A stretch of 64,000 nucleotides of DNA from Polycladomyces subterraneus (lineage in GTDB: Bacteria > Bacillota > Bacilli > Thermoactinomycetales > JIR-001), in the NCBI RefSeq assembly GCF_030433435.1, contig NZ_JANRHH010000011.1:38511-102510 (forward strand). Direction: 5' to 3'. The position numbers and the translations under genes were made by a program. The notes beneath the pieces are model-generated. The model saw only the letters and a list, made by a program, of their open reading frames with translations. It was not told the DNA's origin and did no database searches. Each line of letters begins with the position of its first letter. The stretch's first letter is position 1. Below, piece by piece: positions 8,806-18,137 of the stretch.

Positions 8806-9981
8806 TTAATCGTTGTCATGGGACATCTGTTCTTGAACGGAGGCCGGCACCGTAAATTCTTCCTGAATGGTGGCGGCGGCTTCTTGAATGTTTTCGGTCG
8901 GAACGGTACGCGATTTGGATTGCGAGAACTTGCAGAGACCGAAAGCGTTGGCAAACTGCGCTTCGATTCCGTAGTCTTGGGCAAAAATCAATTTGTCTCC
9001 AAAACGTTCGCGGTAAAACGGTTTGAAGGGGATGGAGGCACCACCGGTTAGGATGATGTAGGTAATGTCGTCGCCGTAGTCCAGACGGTGCCATACTTCG
9101 TCCACCAGTGCGTTCCCCACTTCGGAAATACATTTTTGTACGATTTCGGAGACGTCGTACACTTTTCCTTTGAAGCTGATTTCTCCGGAACGGATCACCC
9201 GGTTCAGGCTCCAGATCGGGTACTCTTTACCGTTGCCGTCCGGGTCGACGTCACGGGTAAACTCAAGAAGGCGTTTAGACAACAGGTGATATACGTTCAA
9301 CATCGCATGACGAGAAGTGAAGCTTTGCCGCTTGATAATCGTTTCGCCATGCAGGGTTTCAATGTCGGAAGTACCGAATCCGAGGTCGTTGATGCTCACT
9401 TTTTGGATAAAAAGATCCTCGTTCAACAGTTGACCGTCACGGTCCAATGCGATGTGGAACAACGTCGCCATCGGCTGGCTGATCACATAGAGGTTTTCCC
9501 GTTTCACTTCAAATTCGATCCGACGGAAGGGGAGGTTTCCTTGCTTAATTTCAAAACTGTGTTTGCCAATCAACCGGCGTTTCAATTCCTCTTTGTAGTC
9601 GATGTAGCTGTCGGTGGGCAGAGCTACCGAGATAATTGGCTCCGTGCTCCCTTGCAACATCAATCCAGTGCTGACACGGAACATAATCAGGTATTCTTTT
9701 TCACGGAACCAGGTCGGACTGAACAAACGCCGTTCGTGTGAGTCGAACAATTCGTCATCGCCAGACTGTTCGATGGCCAATTTACCACAGAACCATTCCC
9801 GGTCTCCGTCTTTTTCGCGATAAATGATGTTGTGTGGATCGTTGTTGTATGTAATTTCTCCGACCCGGTTGGGGACCACCATGTTGCGAATAAAGAGTTT
9901 GTAGAACTTGTCTCCTTGTCTGCTCACTACTTTGGTACCGTAATAACCCTGGTCATTTCCGATATATACCGGTGTGCTCAT
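8806..9981 (-). CDS. ParM/Alp-type bacterial actin (ATPase)
   Basis: Actin-like ATPases of the ParM/StbA group polymerise into filaments that move DNA. The ATG at 9981 has GGGAGGAG upstream and gives 391 residues (the open frame continues 29 codons further without a ribosome-binding site). Visible actin-fold motifs are phosphate 1 GNDQGYYGTK (8-17), phosphate 2 DLGFGTSD (199-206), adenosine loop LTGGAS (311-316) and a C-terminal ANAFGLCK (344-351), the ParM-type ending. The ~40-residue tail after that is Glu/Gln-rich. A good sigma-A-type promoter and a parS site lie just upstream. Such proteins are usually plasmid-borne, yet this one sits inside the conserved origin region next to noc-parAB. 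No parR gene is adjacent; candidate adaptors are discussed in the findings. Confidence 0.88.
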   Translation of the reverse strand: MSTPVYIGNDQGYYGTKVVSRQGDKFYKLFIRNMVVPNRVGEITYNNDPHNIIYREKDGDREWFCGKLAIEQSGDDELFDSHERRLFSPTWFREKEYLIMFRVSTGLMLQGSTEPIISVALPTDSYIDYKEELKRRLIGKHSFEIKQGNLPFRRIEFEVKRENLYVISQPMATLFHIALDRDGQLLNEDLFIQKVSINDLGFGTSDIETLHGETIIKRQSFTSRHAMLNVYHLLSKRLLEFTRDVDPDGNGKEYPIWSLNRVIRSGEISFKGKVYDVSEIVQKCISEVGNALVDEVWHRLDYGDDITYIILTGGASIPFKPFYRERFGDKLIFAQDYGIEAQFANAFGLCKFSQSKSRTVPTENIQEAAATIQEEFTVPASVQEQMSHDND

Positions 9982-10022
9982 AAGGTCTCCTCCCATAATA
10001 GAAAGAAAAATTCCTATAATCG

Positions 10023-10052
10023 ATTCTATCAATCCGAATAGACAAGGGTCAA
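10023..10052 (-). promoter_or_regulatory. Sigma-A-type promoter of the ParM-like gene
   Basis: On the minus strand TTGACC (10047-10052) and TAGAAT (10023-10028) are separated by 18 bp, about 40 bases before the start codon. Confidence 0.65.
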
Positions 10053-10100
10053 CTGAGTTTGGGGACAAATCAATGAATGAGATCGCGTGTATTTTCGGAA

Positions 10101-10116
10101 TGTTCCACGTGAAACA
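10101..10116. promoter_or_regulatory. parS centromere site 1
   Basis: TGTTCCACGTGAAACA matches the ParB (Spo0J) binding consensus. It lies between the divergent ParM-like gene and noc, 50 bp upstream of the actin promoter. Confidence 0.95.
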
Positions 10117-10314
10117 TTTGGCACGAACCCATTACATTCCCAGTGCGGCAAGTATGCTTTTCTAAGGTTTGTAAGGTCAATACGCGCTCCGTGAAAGGGG
10201 TCTCATCAATATCAATCAGGATTTGTCAAGCAGGGGGACGGCGTTGGATCTCGAATACAAAGATTGTAGCCCTTCGGCAAGTTTATGAGTTGAAGCTAGG
10301 TGGTGTTCAACGAA

Positions 10315-11142
10315 ATGAGAGATCCTTTCTCTCGCTTGTTCGGTTTGGTAGACAAAGAGGAACAGGAAGAAGTCAAACAAATTCCCGTTGATACGATTCA
10401 CCCCAGTCCGTATCAGCCACGTGCGATTTTTGATGACGAACGGATCGATGAGTTGTGCCAAACCATTCAAACCCACGGTGTGATTCAGCCCGTGGTGGTC
10501 CGGCGGATCAAGAAAGGTTTTGAGCTGATCGCCGGGGAACGCCGGTGGCGGGCGGTGAAAAAGCTGGGTATGCGGACGATCCCCGCCATCGTCAGGGAAA
10601 TGAGCGATGCACAAGCGGCATCGGCATCCCTCATCGAAAACCTGCAACGAGAAGGGTTGACGGTGATCGAGGAGGCGATGGCCTATCAAAAGTTGATCGA
10701 GCTGCATGGCCTTACACAGGAAAGCCTGGCACAGCGTTTGGGAAAAGGGCAGTCCACAATCGCCAATAAATTGCGCCTGTTGCAGTTGCCGGAACAAGTG
10801 AAAGAAGCGCTGCTTAAGAGAAAGATAACCGAACGGCATGCTCGTGCGCTGTTGGCATTGCGGGATGAAGGGATGCAGGTTCGTTTGTTGAAGGAGATCA
10901 TCGAAAAAGAATGGAACGTCAAGCAAACGGAAGAGCGTGTGAAAAAGTTATTGGAAAAGGTGAATCCCCCCAAAAAACCCCGCAAGCGGGCCGTGTCACG
11001 GGATGTTCGGATCGCACTGAACACCATTCGTCAATCGTTGGATATGGTCAAACAAACCGGGATGACCGTCCTGGCAGATGAGAACGATACCGAGGACTAC
11101 TACGAGTTGGTCATTCGGATTCCCAAGGGAGACCGGAAGTAA
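10315..11142 (+). CDS. noc: Nucleoid occlusion protein Noc
   Basis: Noc is a CTP-dependent ParB paralogue that binds scattered NBS sites and the membrane to keep division away from the nucleoid. The product from ATG 10315 has 275 residues. Its first residues (FSRLFGL) match the amphipathic membrane-targeting helix of Noc, which supports this start over the GTG codons at 10300/10303. The ParB/Srx-type CTP-binding part includes GERRWRAV and ENLQREGL. The recognition region [14 protein letters not shown] is of the Noc type, unlike the RPHVTN sequence of the ParB encoded at 11990. A near-perfect NBS lies at 5496. Confidence 0.95.
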   Translation: MRDPFSRLFGLVDKEEQEEVKQIPVDTIHPSPYQPRAIFDDERIDELCQTIQTHGVIQPVVVRRIKKGFELIAGERRWRAVKKLGMRTIPAIVREMSDAQAASASLIENLQREGLTVIEEAMAYQKLIELHGLTQESLAQRLGKGQSTIANKLRLLQLPEQVKEALLKRKITERHARALLALRDEGMQVRLLKEIIEKEWNVKQTEERVKKLLEKVNPPKKPRKRAVSRDVRIALNTIRQSLDMVKQTGMTVLADENDTEDYYELVIRIPKGDRK

Positions 11143-11235
11143 TGTACACTTGATTACGGGAAAGAAAGGGTGTTACATAAAAGAGGAAGGTATCCGTGTG
11201 ATGAGAAGAACCGGGCAAAAAAAAGAGGTGAAAAC

Positions 11236-12000
11236 ATGGGAAGAATCATCGCGATTGCCAACCAAAAAGGGGGAGTCGGAAAAACGACGACATCGATCAA
11301 CCTGGGTGCGGGGCTGGCAATGGCAGGGAAACGAGTGTTGATCATCGATATTGACCCGCAAGGAAATACAACGAGCGGGTTGGGGATCAATAAAGCTGAT
11401 GTCAAGCATTGTATCTATGACGTGTTGATCAATGACGTTCCACCAGCTGATGTGATCCGCTCCACCATGATCAAAGGACTACACGTGCTGCCGGCCACGA
11501 TTCAGTTGGCGGGTGCGGAAATCGAGTTGGTACAGGTGATCTCGCGGGAATTGCGCTTGAAACGGGCATTGCAGCAAGTGCGGGAACATTATGATTATCT
11601 GTTGATCGACTGTCCGCCGTCTCTCGGGGTTTTGACGGTCAATTCCCTGACGGCAGCTGATTCGGTATTGATCCCGATCCAATGCGAATATTACGCATTG
11701 GAAGGGTTGGGGCAACTGCTCAACACGATCCGCATCGTTCAGAAACACCTGAACAAGCATTTGGAGATCGAAGGGGTGTTGCTGACGATGTTTGACGGTC
11801 GAACCAATTTGTCCGTCCAAGTGATGGAAGAAGTGAAGAAATATTTTCAGCACAAAGTATATGATGTGGTCATCCCGCGAAATGTACGGGTAAGTGAAGC
11901 ACCCAGTCACGGGAAACCGATCATTACATATGATCCGCGCTCCAAAGGGGCGGAGTGTTATATTCAGTTGGCAAAGGAAGTGATCGGACGTGAGCGGTAA
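11236..12000 (+). CDS. parA: Chromosome partitioning ATPase ParA (Soj)
   Basis: ParA/Soj is a Walker-type ATPase that works with ParB in origin segregation and regulates DnaA. The ATG at 11236 (AGAGGTG upstream) gives 254 residues, the usual size; an earlier in-frame ATG at 11170 is unsupported. The deviant Walker A motif KGGVGKTTT is near residues 10-18, followed by DPQGNTTSG and the Walker B segment LLIDCPPSLG. Its stop overlaps the GTG start of parB by 11 bases, so the two are co-translated. Confidence 0.97.
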   Translation: MGRIIAIANQKGGVGKTTTSINLGAGLAMAGKRVLIIDIDPQGNTTSGLGINKADVKHCIYDVLINDVPPADVIRSTMIKGLHVLPATIQLAGAEIELVQVISRELRLKRALQQVREHYDYLLIDCPPSLGVLTVNSLTAADSVLIPIQCEYYALEGLGQLLNTIRIVQKHLNKHLEIEGVLLTMFDGRTNLSVQVMEEVKKYFQHKVYDVVIPRNVRVSEAPSHGKPIITYDPRSKGAECYIQLAKEVIGRER

Positions 12001-12847
12001 ACGTTTGGGAAAGGGGTTGGGAGCGCTATTACCGGACATTGATGTCCAGGAATCCGATGCGATCAATGAAGTACCGTTGGAGGAGTTGCGTCCCAATCCT
12101 TATCAACCGCGCAAACATTTTGACCCCGAAGCTTTGCAAGAATTGGTTTCCTCAATCAAGGAACACGGCATCGTTCAACCGATTGTTGTGCGGAAGAGCA
12201 TTCGAGGATATGAAATCGTAGCGGGAGAACGGCGTTTTCGTGCAGCGAAAGAAGCGGGATTAAGCAAAGTCCCCGTGGTGGTTCGCGAGTTTTCAGATGA
12301 TCGGATGATGGAAATCGCGCTGATCGAGAATTTACAGCGTGAGGATTTGAATCCCTTGGAAGTGGCAATGGCATACCAGAAATTGATGACACATTTTTCA
12401 CTGACACAGGAAGAGCTGGCAGCGAGGGTAGGGAAAAGTCGTCCGCATGTGACCAACTTCCTGCGGCTGCTGCAATTGCCACCTGAGATTCAAGAAGATG
12501 TTTCACGTGGAACATTATCCATGGGCCACGCTCGCGCTTTATTGGGGTTGAAAGACCGGGATCTGCAGAAAAAGTTGGCCGAAAAGGTAAAAAAGGAAGG
12601 GGCCAGCGTACGACAACTGGAAGAATGGGTGCAACACGTTCAACAGGTAAAGCCGAAAAAGAAAAAAGAGAGACCAGAGTTCCATTCCCCATACACTCGT
12701 TATGAAGAACTGTTACGGGAAACGTTGAATACGCCCGTTCGGATCCGGCAGGGAAAACGGAAAGGCAAAATCGAGATTGAATATTATTCCGAACGGGAGC
12801 TGGAGCGACTGATTGAATTCCTTCAAGGCGAATCATGGGAAAATTGA
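11990..12847 (+). CDS. parB: Chromosome partitioning protein ParB (Spo0J)
   Basis: ParB/Spo0J binds parS, hydrolyses CTP and loads SMC at the origin. The 285-residue protein begins at GTG 11990 with AAGGAAG upstream. Visible parts are the N-terminal SGKRLGKGLGALLPD segment that contacts ParA, the CTP-binding motifs GERRFRAAK and ENLQREDLNP, the helix-turn-helix with GKSRPHVTNFLRLLQLP, and a C-terminal dimerisation domain with LERLIEFLQ. A parS site lies within the gene, as in B. subtilis. Confidence 0.97.
   Translation: MSGKRLGKGLGALLPDIDVQESDAINEVPLEELRPNPYQPRKHFDPEALQELVSSIKEHGIVQPIVVRKSIRGYEIVAGERRFRAAKEAGLSKVPVVVREFSDDRMMEIALIENLQREDLNPLEVAMAYQKLMTHFSLTQEELAARVGKSRPHVTNFLRLLQLPPEIQEDVSRGTLSMGHARALLGLKDRDLQKKLAEKVKKEGASVRQLEEWVQHVQQVKPKKKKERPEFHSPYTRYEELLRETLNTPVRIRQGKRKGKIEIEYYSERELERLIEFLQGESWEN
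12499..12514. promoter_or_regulatory. parS centromere site 2 (inside parB)
   Basis: TGTTTCACGTGGAACA matches the parS consensus and lies inside the parB coding sequence, the same arrangement as in B. subtilis. Confidence 0.95.
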
Positions 12848-13079
12848 AGTCAGGGGGATGGTCCGTATAGAGAAGGGGGGATTGTTTTCCTGTGGGTAAC
12901 CTTATGCTTTCAGCATTGGCCATTACATAAGAAAAGATCACCCAGGCGGCATGAGTGGGACAGGGATTTCCGGCTTTATAGATGGAGGATATTGGAGGAT
13001 ATCAAGCACAGCGGGGACCGACTTTTGACCAGACATTGTATAATGAAAGAGGGGTCATCGGTACTGGGAGTGGTGGAAA

Positions 13080-14222
13080 ATGATTTATCTGGATAACGCC
13101 GCCACCACATGGCCGAAACCTGAAGGGGTTTCGCAGGCGGTAAAAGATTGCATAGATATGCTGGGTGCCAATCCCGGCAGAGGGGGGCACCGGCTGTCGG
13201 TACAGGCGGGAGAAGTGTTGGCCAAAGCCCGCCGAGCTTTAGCTGATTTGTTTGGGATTCGGGACCCGCAGAACCTGTTTTTTTACGCAAATGCAACGCA
13301 AGCGATCAATCAAGCGCTAAAAGGTTTGCTTCAACCGGGGGATCATGTGGTGATCTCCCCCTGGGAGCATAACGCGATGGCACGTCCATTGGAGGCGCTG
13401 AAAAAGGAACGTGGGATTCGTGTCACAGTCGTGCCACCCTCTCCGCAGGGAACGGTGGAGCCGCGTGCGGTGGAAGAAGCATTGACGCCGGATACCCGTT
13501 TAATCGCGATGACACATGGTTCCAATGTGACCGGTGCCGTCCTGCCCATCGAAGAGATTGGCGCCATTGCCGCCAAACACGACGTGCTTCTTTTGGTGGA
13601 TGCGGCACAAACAGCGGGTGTGCTGCCCATCGATGTGGAAACGATGAACATTCATCTTTTGGCGTTTCCCGGCCATAAAGGATTGTTTGGCCCACAGGGA
13701 ACGGGAGGATTGTATGTGCATCCCGATGTCAAAATAGAACCTTGGATTCAGGGAGGCACAGGCAGTCGTTCCGAATCGTTGGAACACCCTTCGGCCCGCC
13801 CGGACGGGTTTGAGAGCGGAACACCCAACACACCCGGGATCGCTGGATTGGAGGCCGGGGTGCGTTTTGTCACCCAAACCGGCTTGGATGCCATACACCG
13901 CAAGGAGATGGCCTTGAATGATCGATTGCGGTCGGGCTTACAGGAAATGGACGGGATCCAAGTGTACGGACCGGATGATTCTTTATTACCTGTTACCTCC
14001 TTCAATTTGGAAGGGGTGGACAGTTTGATGGTAGCCGAGATCTTGGATCAACATTTCGAAATCGCCGTACGTGCGGGATTTCATTGTGCGGCATTGGCTC
14101 ACCTTAGTTTGGGAACGGATCAAACCGGAACGGTTCGCGTCAGCCCAGGGTACTTCAACCAGGAGAAGGATATCGATGACCTGCTGGCAGCGCTTCGGGA
14201 GATCCGAGAGGTGTTGGTGTAA
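13080..14222 (+). CDS. Aminotransferase class V / cysteine desulfurase-like protein
   Basis: This PLP-dependent enzyme resembles cysteine desulfurases. The 380-residue product starts DNAATTWPKP, the class V N-terminal signature. The PLP-binding lysine is in FPGHKGLFGPQG (about residue 200). The C-terminal loop RAGFHCAALAH contains the cysteine expected for desulfurases. It stands alone after parB, with no iron-sulphur scaffold gene beside it, so the sulphur acceptor is unknown. Selenocysteine lyase activity is an alternative for this subgroup. Confidence 0.85.
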   Translation: MIYLDNAATTWPKPEGVSQAVKDCIDMLGANPGRGGHRLSVQAGEVLAKARRALADLFGIRDPQNLFFYANATQAINQALKGLLQPGDHVVISPWEHNAMARPLEALKKERGIRVTVVPPSPQGTVEPRAVEEALTPDTRLIAMTHGSNVTGAVLPIEEIGAIAAKHDVLLLVDAAQTAGVLPIDVETMNIHLLAFPGHKGLFGPQGTGGLYVHPDVKIEPWIQGGTGSRSESLEHPSARPDGFESGTPNTPGIAGLEAGVRFVTQTGLDAIHRKEMALNDRLRSGLQEMDGIQVYGPDDSLLPVTSFNLEGVDSLMVAEILDQHFEIAVRAGFHCAALAHLSLGTDQTGTVRVSPGYFNQEKDIDDLLAALREIREVLV

Positions 14223-14281
14223 ATGGCAACAACGCCGATTTTTCTTAAGAAATGGAAAGGGAATGACAGGAGGATTTCACC

Positions 14282-14821
14282 ATGCTGGAACGTTGGATCG
14301 GGTGGATACATCAGGATCCTGCCACATGGATCATGGGTGTATTGATTGGACAAGTGGTATTGTTCCTTTTATTGTTAATCGGGTGGATTCGTTTGTCACT
14401 ACAAAAGCGCAGATGGCGTAAGTTGTCCCGTTATTTCCAGAAGTCCGATTCCATTTCCGACCTGTTGGAATCGGGTGAGATGGATGCGGAACAGTTGTTG
14501 TACTATCTCAAACGTATTGATCAGACACTCTCTTCCCTCAAGGGTCGTATGGGATTGGTACGTTATAATGCCATAGGAGAGAGTGCGACCGACATGAGCT
14601 TTTCGTTGGCCATGCTGGATGAACAGGGAAACGGTGTGGTGATCAGCAGTTTATTCAACCGTCATAATCCGTCCTATATTTACGCGAAGCCGATTGTTGA
14701 AGGCGAGTCTTCTTATCCACTTTCTTCCGAAGAGCGACAAGCAATCCATCGCGCGCTCAATGGGAATCAAGATGAAGACACCGCTGTGTTAACAGGAAAA
14801 AAAGTCAACGATGGAAAATGA
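14282..14821 (+). CDS. DUF4446 family membrane-anchored protein
   Basis: Function unknown. The 179-residue product has one N-terminal transmembrane segment (about 17-40) followed by a basic linker and coiled-coil (about 45-95), then the family core around VRYNAIGESATDMSFSLAML and GVVISS. An AGGAGG site precedes the ATG. Genes of this family often sit near parB in Bacillota, as here. It ends at a strong terminator. Confidence 0.85.
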   Translation: MLERWIGWIHQDPATWIMGVLIGQVVLFLLLLIGWIRLSLQKRRWRKLSRYFQKSDSISDLLESGEMDAEQLLYYLKRIDQTLSSLKGRMGLVRYNAIGESATDMSFSLAMLDEQGNGVVISSLFNRHNPSYIYAKPIVEGESSYPLSSEERQAIHRALNGNQDEDTAVLTGKKVNDGK

Positions 14822-14832
14822 GGATCAAAGGG

Positions 14833-14881
14833 AAAACCATCTGTACCTCAATCGCCTGATCGGTACAGATGGTTTTTTTTT
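14833..14881 (+). terminator. Rho-independent terminator after the DUF4446 gene
   Basis: The arms ACCATCTGTACC and GGTACAGATGGT form a 12-bp perfect stem with a ~12-base loop, followed by nine T residues. Confidence 0.95.
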
Positions 14882-14936
14882 CAAAAACACCCATTCATCT
14901 CGTTCTGAAGATTTTCCAGGGTAGCACTGATGTACT

Positions 14937-15524
14937 TCAACGCGGCAAGGTGTGGTATTGACGAACGGCCAACTGTACTGCATCGGCGATGACTTCCGCC
15001 ATTTTCATGACGACGCCCAATCGGGTGTTTTGTAATACGAAATATTCCATAAATCCGGCCACATTGACAATTCCCGTAACATGTACTTGGCCTACCTCAG
15101 GAAGATTTTTGTTCACCCCTGCACCGGGCTTTAACGGCCCCAAACCCAATTGAATCCATCCAACGCTTTTCAATTGTCCCAAACAGGCGTCCACCGCGAT
15201 GATGAATGGATGATGCAGCTCCTGATGGATACGGTACAGCGTGGAACGCAGATTGACGGCATGAACGGGCTCGTCCAATGTACCGAAAATATGCAGGGAA
15301 GGTGGTGCGTGCTTCTCCAATAACGTTCCTACCAGCGGACCGAGCGCATCCCCAGTGGAGCGGTCGGTTCCGATACAAACGCAAGCCAAATGGGTGAATG
15401 ATCCGCTTGTGCGAAGGACTTGATGCAACCGCTCCGCGCATTCCTGTGCGGCATAAGGCTGTGTGTACTGTACGCGATACGGATAGGAGTAAGGTGATCC
15501 GGGTCTGGGAACCAGCTCGCGCAT
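14937..15524 (-). CDS. yyaC: YyaC-type sporulation protein (GPR-like putative protease)
   Basis: YyaC proteins are sporulation-associated and related to the germination protease GPR. The 195-residue product carries the signature CIGTDRSTGDALGPLVG (about 49-65) and a second conserved segment FIIAVDACLGQ. A GGAGGTC site precedes the ATG at 15524. The gene lies between parB and ychF as yyaC does in Bacillus. Whether it is an active protease is not known from sequence. Confidence 0.9.
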   Translation of the reverse strand: MRELVPRPGSPYSYPYRVQYTQPYAAQECAERLHQVLRTSGSFTHLACVCIGTDRSTGDALGPLVGTLLEKHAPPSLHIFGTLDEPVHAVNLRSTLYRIHQELHHPFIIAVDACLGQLKSVGWIQLGLGPLKPGAGVNKNLPEVGQVHVTGIVNVAGFMEYFVLQNTRLGVVMKMAEVIADAVQLAVRQYHTLPR

Positions 15525-15626
15525 GGCAGTCGACCTCCGATATTTTTGGTCCTTACCAGTATACGGATTAACAGGTTGAAATATACATATACGGACAACC
15601 CGCGACGAGCCTGGGAGGCGGTTGGT

Positions 15627-16676
15627 ATGTGGGCATCTGTTTGGCGCTCAGTTAAAATCAGCATGACCATTGTGGGTACAACGATTGGCGCGGGTTTTGC
15701 GTCCGGTCGGGAAATATGGGAATTTTTCGGCGTTTACGGTGATAACAGCAGGTGGGGAATTGTATTGTCCATGGCATTGTTTTTTTTGGCCACCGTTACG
15801 ATGCTTCAAATCTGTTGGTACCACCGGACCCAGCATTACTCAGAAATGTTAATGCAATTGATGGATGGCCGGCTCGCCCGTTTTTTTGACGGGGTGATTC
15901 TGCTGTTTTTGTTGACCGGGACATTGGTGATGGTGGCGGGAAGTGGTGCGACGTTTGAGCAGTGGAACGGATCTTACATACTGGGTGGATTGGTGCTGTG
16001 TGCAACCGTTTTTTTGGTGCTGTTGTTTAATCTGCGAGGGGTGATGACGGTCAATGCGCTACTGATGCCGGTTTTAACCCTGATCCTGCTGTTGGTGTGC
16101 AGCCACTTTCTGCAAACCGATGCCAAGGAGCCGGTTTCGGCCTGGCATCTGTCCACCATGACTCACCAAACCCCGCTATGGTCGTCGGCGATTACCTATG
16201 CGGCGTTCAACATCATTTCGTTGGTGGCGGTATTGTCCACGTTGGGGTCGGAAATTCGCCGCTCATCGGAAATTTGGCTCGCCGCTGTCATTAGTTCGGT
16301 TTGTCTGGGGGCAGTGGCGTATCTGTACAATATGGCCTTGCTTCGAGTGGCGCATTTGATGCCTCAGTATGATATTCCCCTGTTTGCCTTGATGCGCCAC
16401 TATTCTCCCTGGTGGATGGGAGTGGTTTCTTTGGTGTTGTGGCTGGCCATTTTCACCACCGCCGTCAGCAACGTGCACGGTTTGATTTCTCGCTTGTCCG
16501 ATAAGCTTCCGTTACCTCGCTGGATGATCGGAGCGATGGTCTTAATCGTGATGATTCCGCTCAGCCGCTTGGGTTTTGCCGCCTTGATCCAGATTTTGTA
16601 TCCTTTGTACGGTGTATTGAATCTGTTTATTTTAATGATATTGCTGTTGCATCCAATCCGGCAACGGTTGATTTAA
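15627..16676 (+). CDS. YkvI-type integral membrane protein (putative transporter)
   Basis: This looks like a polytopic membrane protein of the YkvI type, distantly related to amino-acid/APC transporters. The ATG at 15627 with GGGAGGCGG upstream gives 349 residues; the frame is open from 15546 but without a ribosome-binding site. About ten hydrophobic segments are visible, and the first contains GTTIGAGFASGREIWEFF, a pattern seen in APC-fold carriers. Substrate unknown. It is transcribed divergently from yyaC. Confidence 0.75.
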   Translation: MWASVWRSVKISMTIVGTTIGAGFASGREIWEFFGVYGDNSRWGIVLSMALFFLATVTMLQICWYHRTQHYSEMLMQLMDGRLARFFDGVILLFLLTGTLVMVAGSGATFEQWNGSYILGGLVLCATVFLVLLFNLRGVMTVNALLMPVLTLILLLVCSHFLQTDAKEPVSAWHLSTMTHQTPLWSSAITYAAFNIISLVAVLSTLGSEIRRSSEIWLAAVISSVCLGAVAYLYNMALLRVAHLMPQYDIPLFALMRHYSPWWMGVVSLVLWLAIFTTAVSNVHGLISRLSDKLPLPRWMIGAMVLIVMIPLSRLGFAALIQILYPLYGVLNLFILMILLLHPIRQRLI

Positions 16677-16696
16677 TGCAGACGGGGTGCCGGAAA

Positions 16697-16742
16697 CAAA
16701 AAAAGACCGGTTCCATCTGCCATGGGGCACAGGAATACGGTC
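16697..16742 (-). terminator. Rho-independent terminator of the minus-strand pair at 16829-17965
   Basis: On the minus strand GACCGTATTCC pairs with GGAACCGGTC across a ~17-base loop and is followed by TTTTTTTGTTT. Confidence 0.75.
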
Positions 16743-16828
16743 CCGTTCCGTCAGGTTCGGGCAATATGTATCAGTCCTAGCATATGTGAATAGAAACAAT
16801 CGATTCAGCCGGTCCATCGAACCCATAC

Positions 16829-16984
16829 TCACTTGATTACCCATTGCGGCTGAGGGTGGCCGATGATTGCGGAAAAATCGGGGGTTCTTTTTTTGTTGCC
16901 CTTTGGTTCCACCTTGATCCCCATCCGTTTGAGCCGCTCGACAATCATCTGCTCCCGCTGTTTGTCCAGCTCGCCGCGCTCCAT
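16829..16984 (-). CDS. Small hypothetical protein (51 aa)
   Basis: This short frame has an AAGGGGG ribosome-binding site before its ATG and starts 15 bp after the upstream gene's stop, so it is probably the second gene of an operon. The product is highly charged: an N-terminal helix rich in Glu, Lys and Arg (ELDKQREQMIVERLKRMG) and a C-terminus with TPDFSAIIGHPQPQWVIK. No family recognised. Confidence 0.6.
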   Translation of the reverse strand: MERGELDKQREQMIVERLKRMGIKVEPKGNKKRTPDFSAIIGHPQPQWVIK

Positions 16985-16999
16985 GCGCTTGTCCCCCTT

Positions 17000-17965
17000 T
17001 TAGTTGCTCTCACCATTATTATACGTGATTTGTTCCGCTTGGTGCATCTCCTGGGCAAATGCTTGTGACAGCTTTTCGAAGTGCTCGGCGTGGTTTTCCT
17101 CTTCCAGGATGTCCGGGCTCAGTGTGAGCAAGAAAACGTAACTCCCGCCTTTGATGCGGATGGTTTTGGTTAAATATACTCGTCCCTGCTTGTCGCTATT
17201 CCCATCGTGCAAAAACGTGTAAAACCGGTCTTTCATCATGATGCCCCGTAAGATACCGGTTCGCTTTCGGGTGTTGATTTTCCTTCTGGTTTCGGGGTCG
17301 ATCAACAGATCAAAGTTGATTTTGGTCTCCAGGAGATCGAGAGCGAGCTGGACGAATGCATACTGGAGGGCCGTACGGTCGTCGATGTCATCCTTCTCTT
17401 CAATCTCCGGTTGATACTGCTGGATAAAATCCAACAGCGGATCAAAACGGTCCTCTTCGAATGCTCGTACTGCCTGCTCAAATTGCTGGAACAATCGCGC
17501 GTCCACCTCATAGTATGCCTGCACCATCGCGTTGAGGTCGATGTTTTCCCATACATACCCGTCCAAGTGGTTGATTTTGAAGACGACTTTCCGCCTTTCC
17601 CGCTTGATGGTGTATTCGTACAACTGGACGGCGAGCACGTACGGTTCGTTTCGGGTAAACCGTTTCATGGCATGTAACAGACGCGCCCGCCATTTGAAAT
17701 CCTTCAGCTCGTCATAGGCCTGCAGCAACATGCGGGCGTTGTCCGCCAAATCTTCCTTGTATTCGCGGATTTGCTCACGAAAATAGATATAAAAAGACGA
17801 AAACAGCAGTGCCACGATGATGATCGGCAGTTTCCATTTGAAGATGAAGGCAAAATATCGGTCGTACAGTGTCTGGGAATCATTTTCCGTCCACAAGTTG
17901 ATCAGGAACGCAAAAACGGCGATGAAGGTAATCTCCGCCGGCACTTTAAGTCTTTTCCGTTTCAT
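17000..17965 (-). CDS. Membrane protein with two N-terminal transmembrane segments and a large cytoplasmic domain, unknown function
   Basis: I do not recognise this 321-residue protein. Two hydrophobic segments lie at about 9-25 and 45-62, followed by a helical, charged region (about 65-110), then an Asp/Glu-rich helical stretch including EEKDDIDDRTALQYAF, and a C-terminal part with strands around RVYLTKTIRIKGGSYVFLLTL. The ATG has an AAGGAGAAG site. A 51-residue protein is encoded 15 bp downstream, followed by a terminator, so the two genes form a unit. Confidence 0.75.
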   Translation of the reverse strand: MKRKRLKVPAEITFIAVFAFLINLWTENDSQTLYDRYFAFIFKWKLPIIIVALLFSSFYIYFREQIREYKEDLADNARMLLQAYDELKDFKWRARLLHAMKRFTRNEPYVLAVQLYEYTIKRERRKVVFKINHLDGYVWENIDLNAMVQAYYEVDARLFQQFEQAVRAFEEDRFDPLLDFIQQYQPEIEEKDDIDDRTALQYAFVQLALDLLETKINFDLLIDPETRRKINTRKRTGILRGIMMKDRFYTFLHDGNSDKQGRVYLTKTIRIKGGSYVFLLTLSPDILEEENHAEHFEKLSQAFAQEMHQAEQITYNNGESN

Positions 17966-18102
17966 GCGGCACTTCTCCTTTTTACCTTTCCGACGGCTTG
18001 CCGAAGTCTGCCGGATCGGGGGATCATGAGCCGGATCCCATTCTCAAAATCCGGATGGTCCCCAGTTGATCATTTTCCGCAAAAATCAAGGTCGTCCATC
18101 GA

Positions 18103-18131
18103 TTGATCATGATTGAAATGGGGAATATAAT
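18103..18131 (+). promoter_or_regulatory. Near-consensus sigma-A promoter without a downstream gene on its strand
   Basis: TTGATC (18103-18108) and TATAAT (18126-18131) are separated by exactly 17 bp. No open reading frame follows on the plus strand; two hairpins and a small gene on the opposite strand do. Confidence 0.7.
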
Positions 18132-18137
18132 GGAGAC

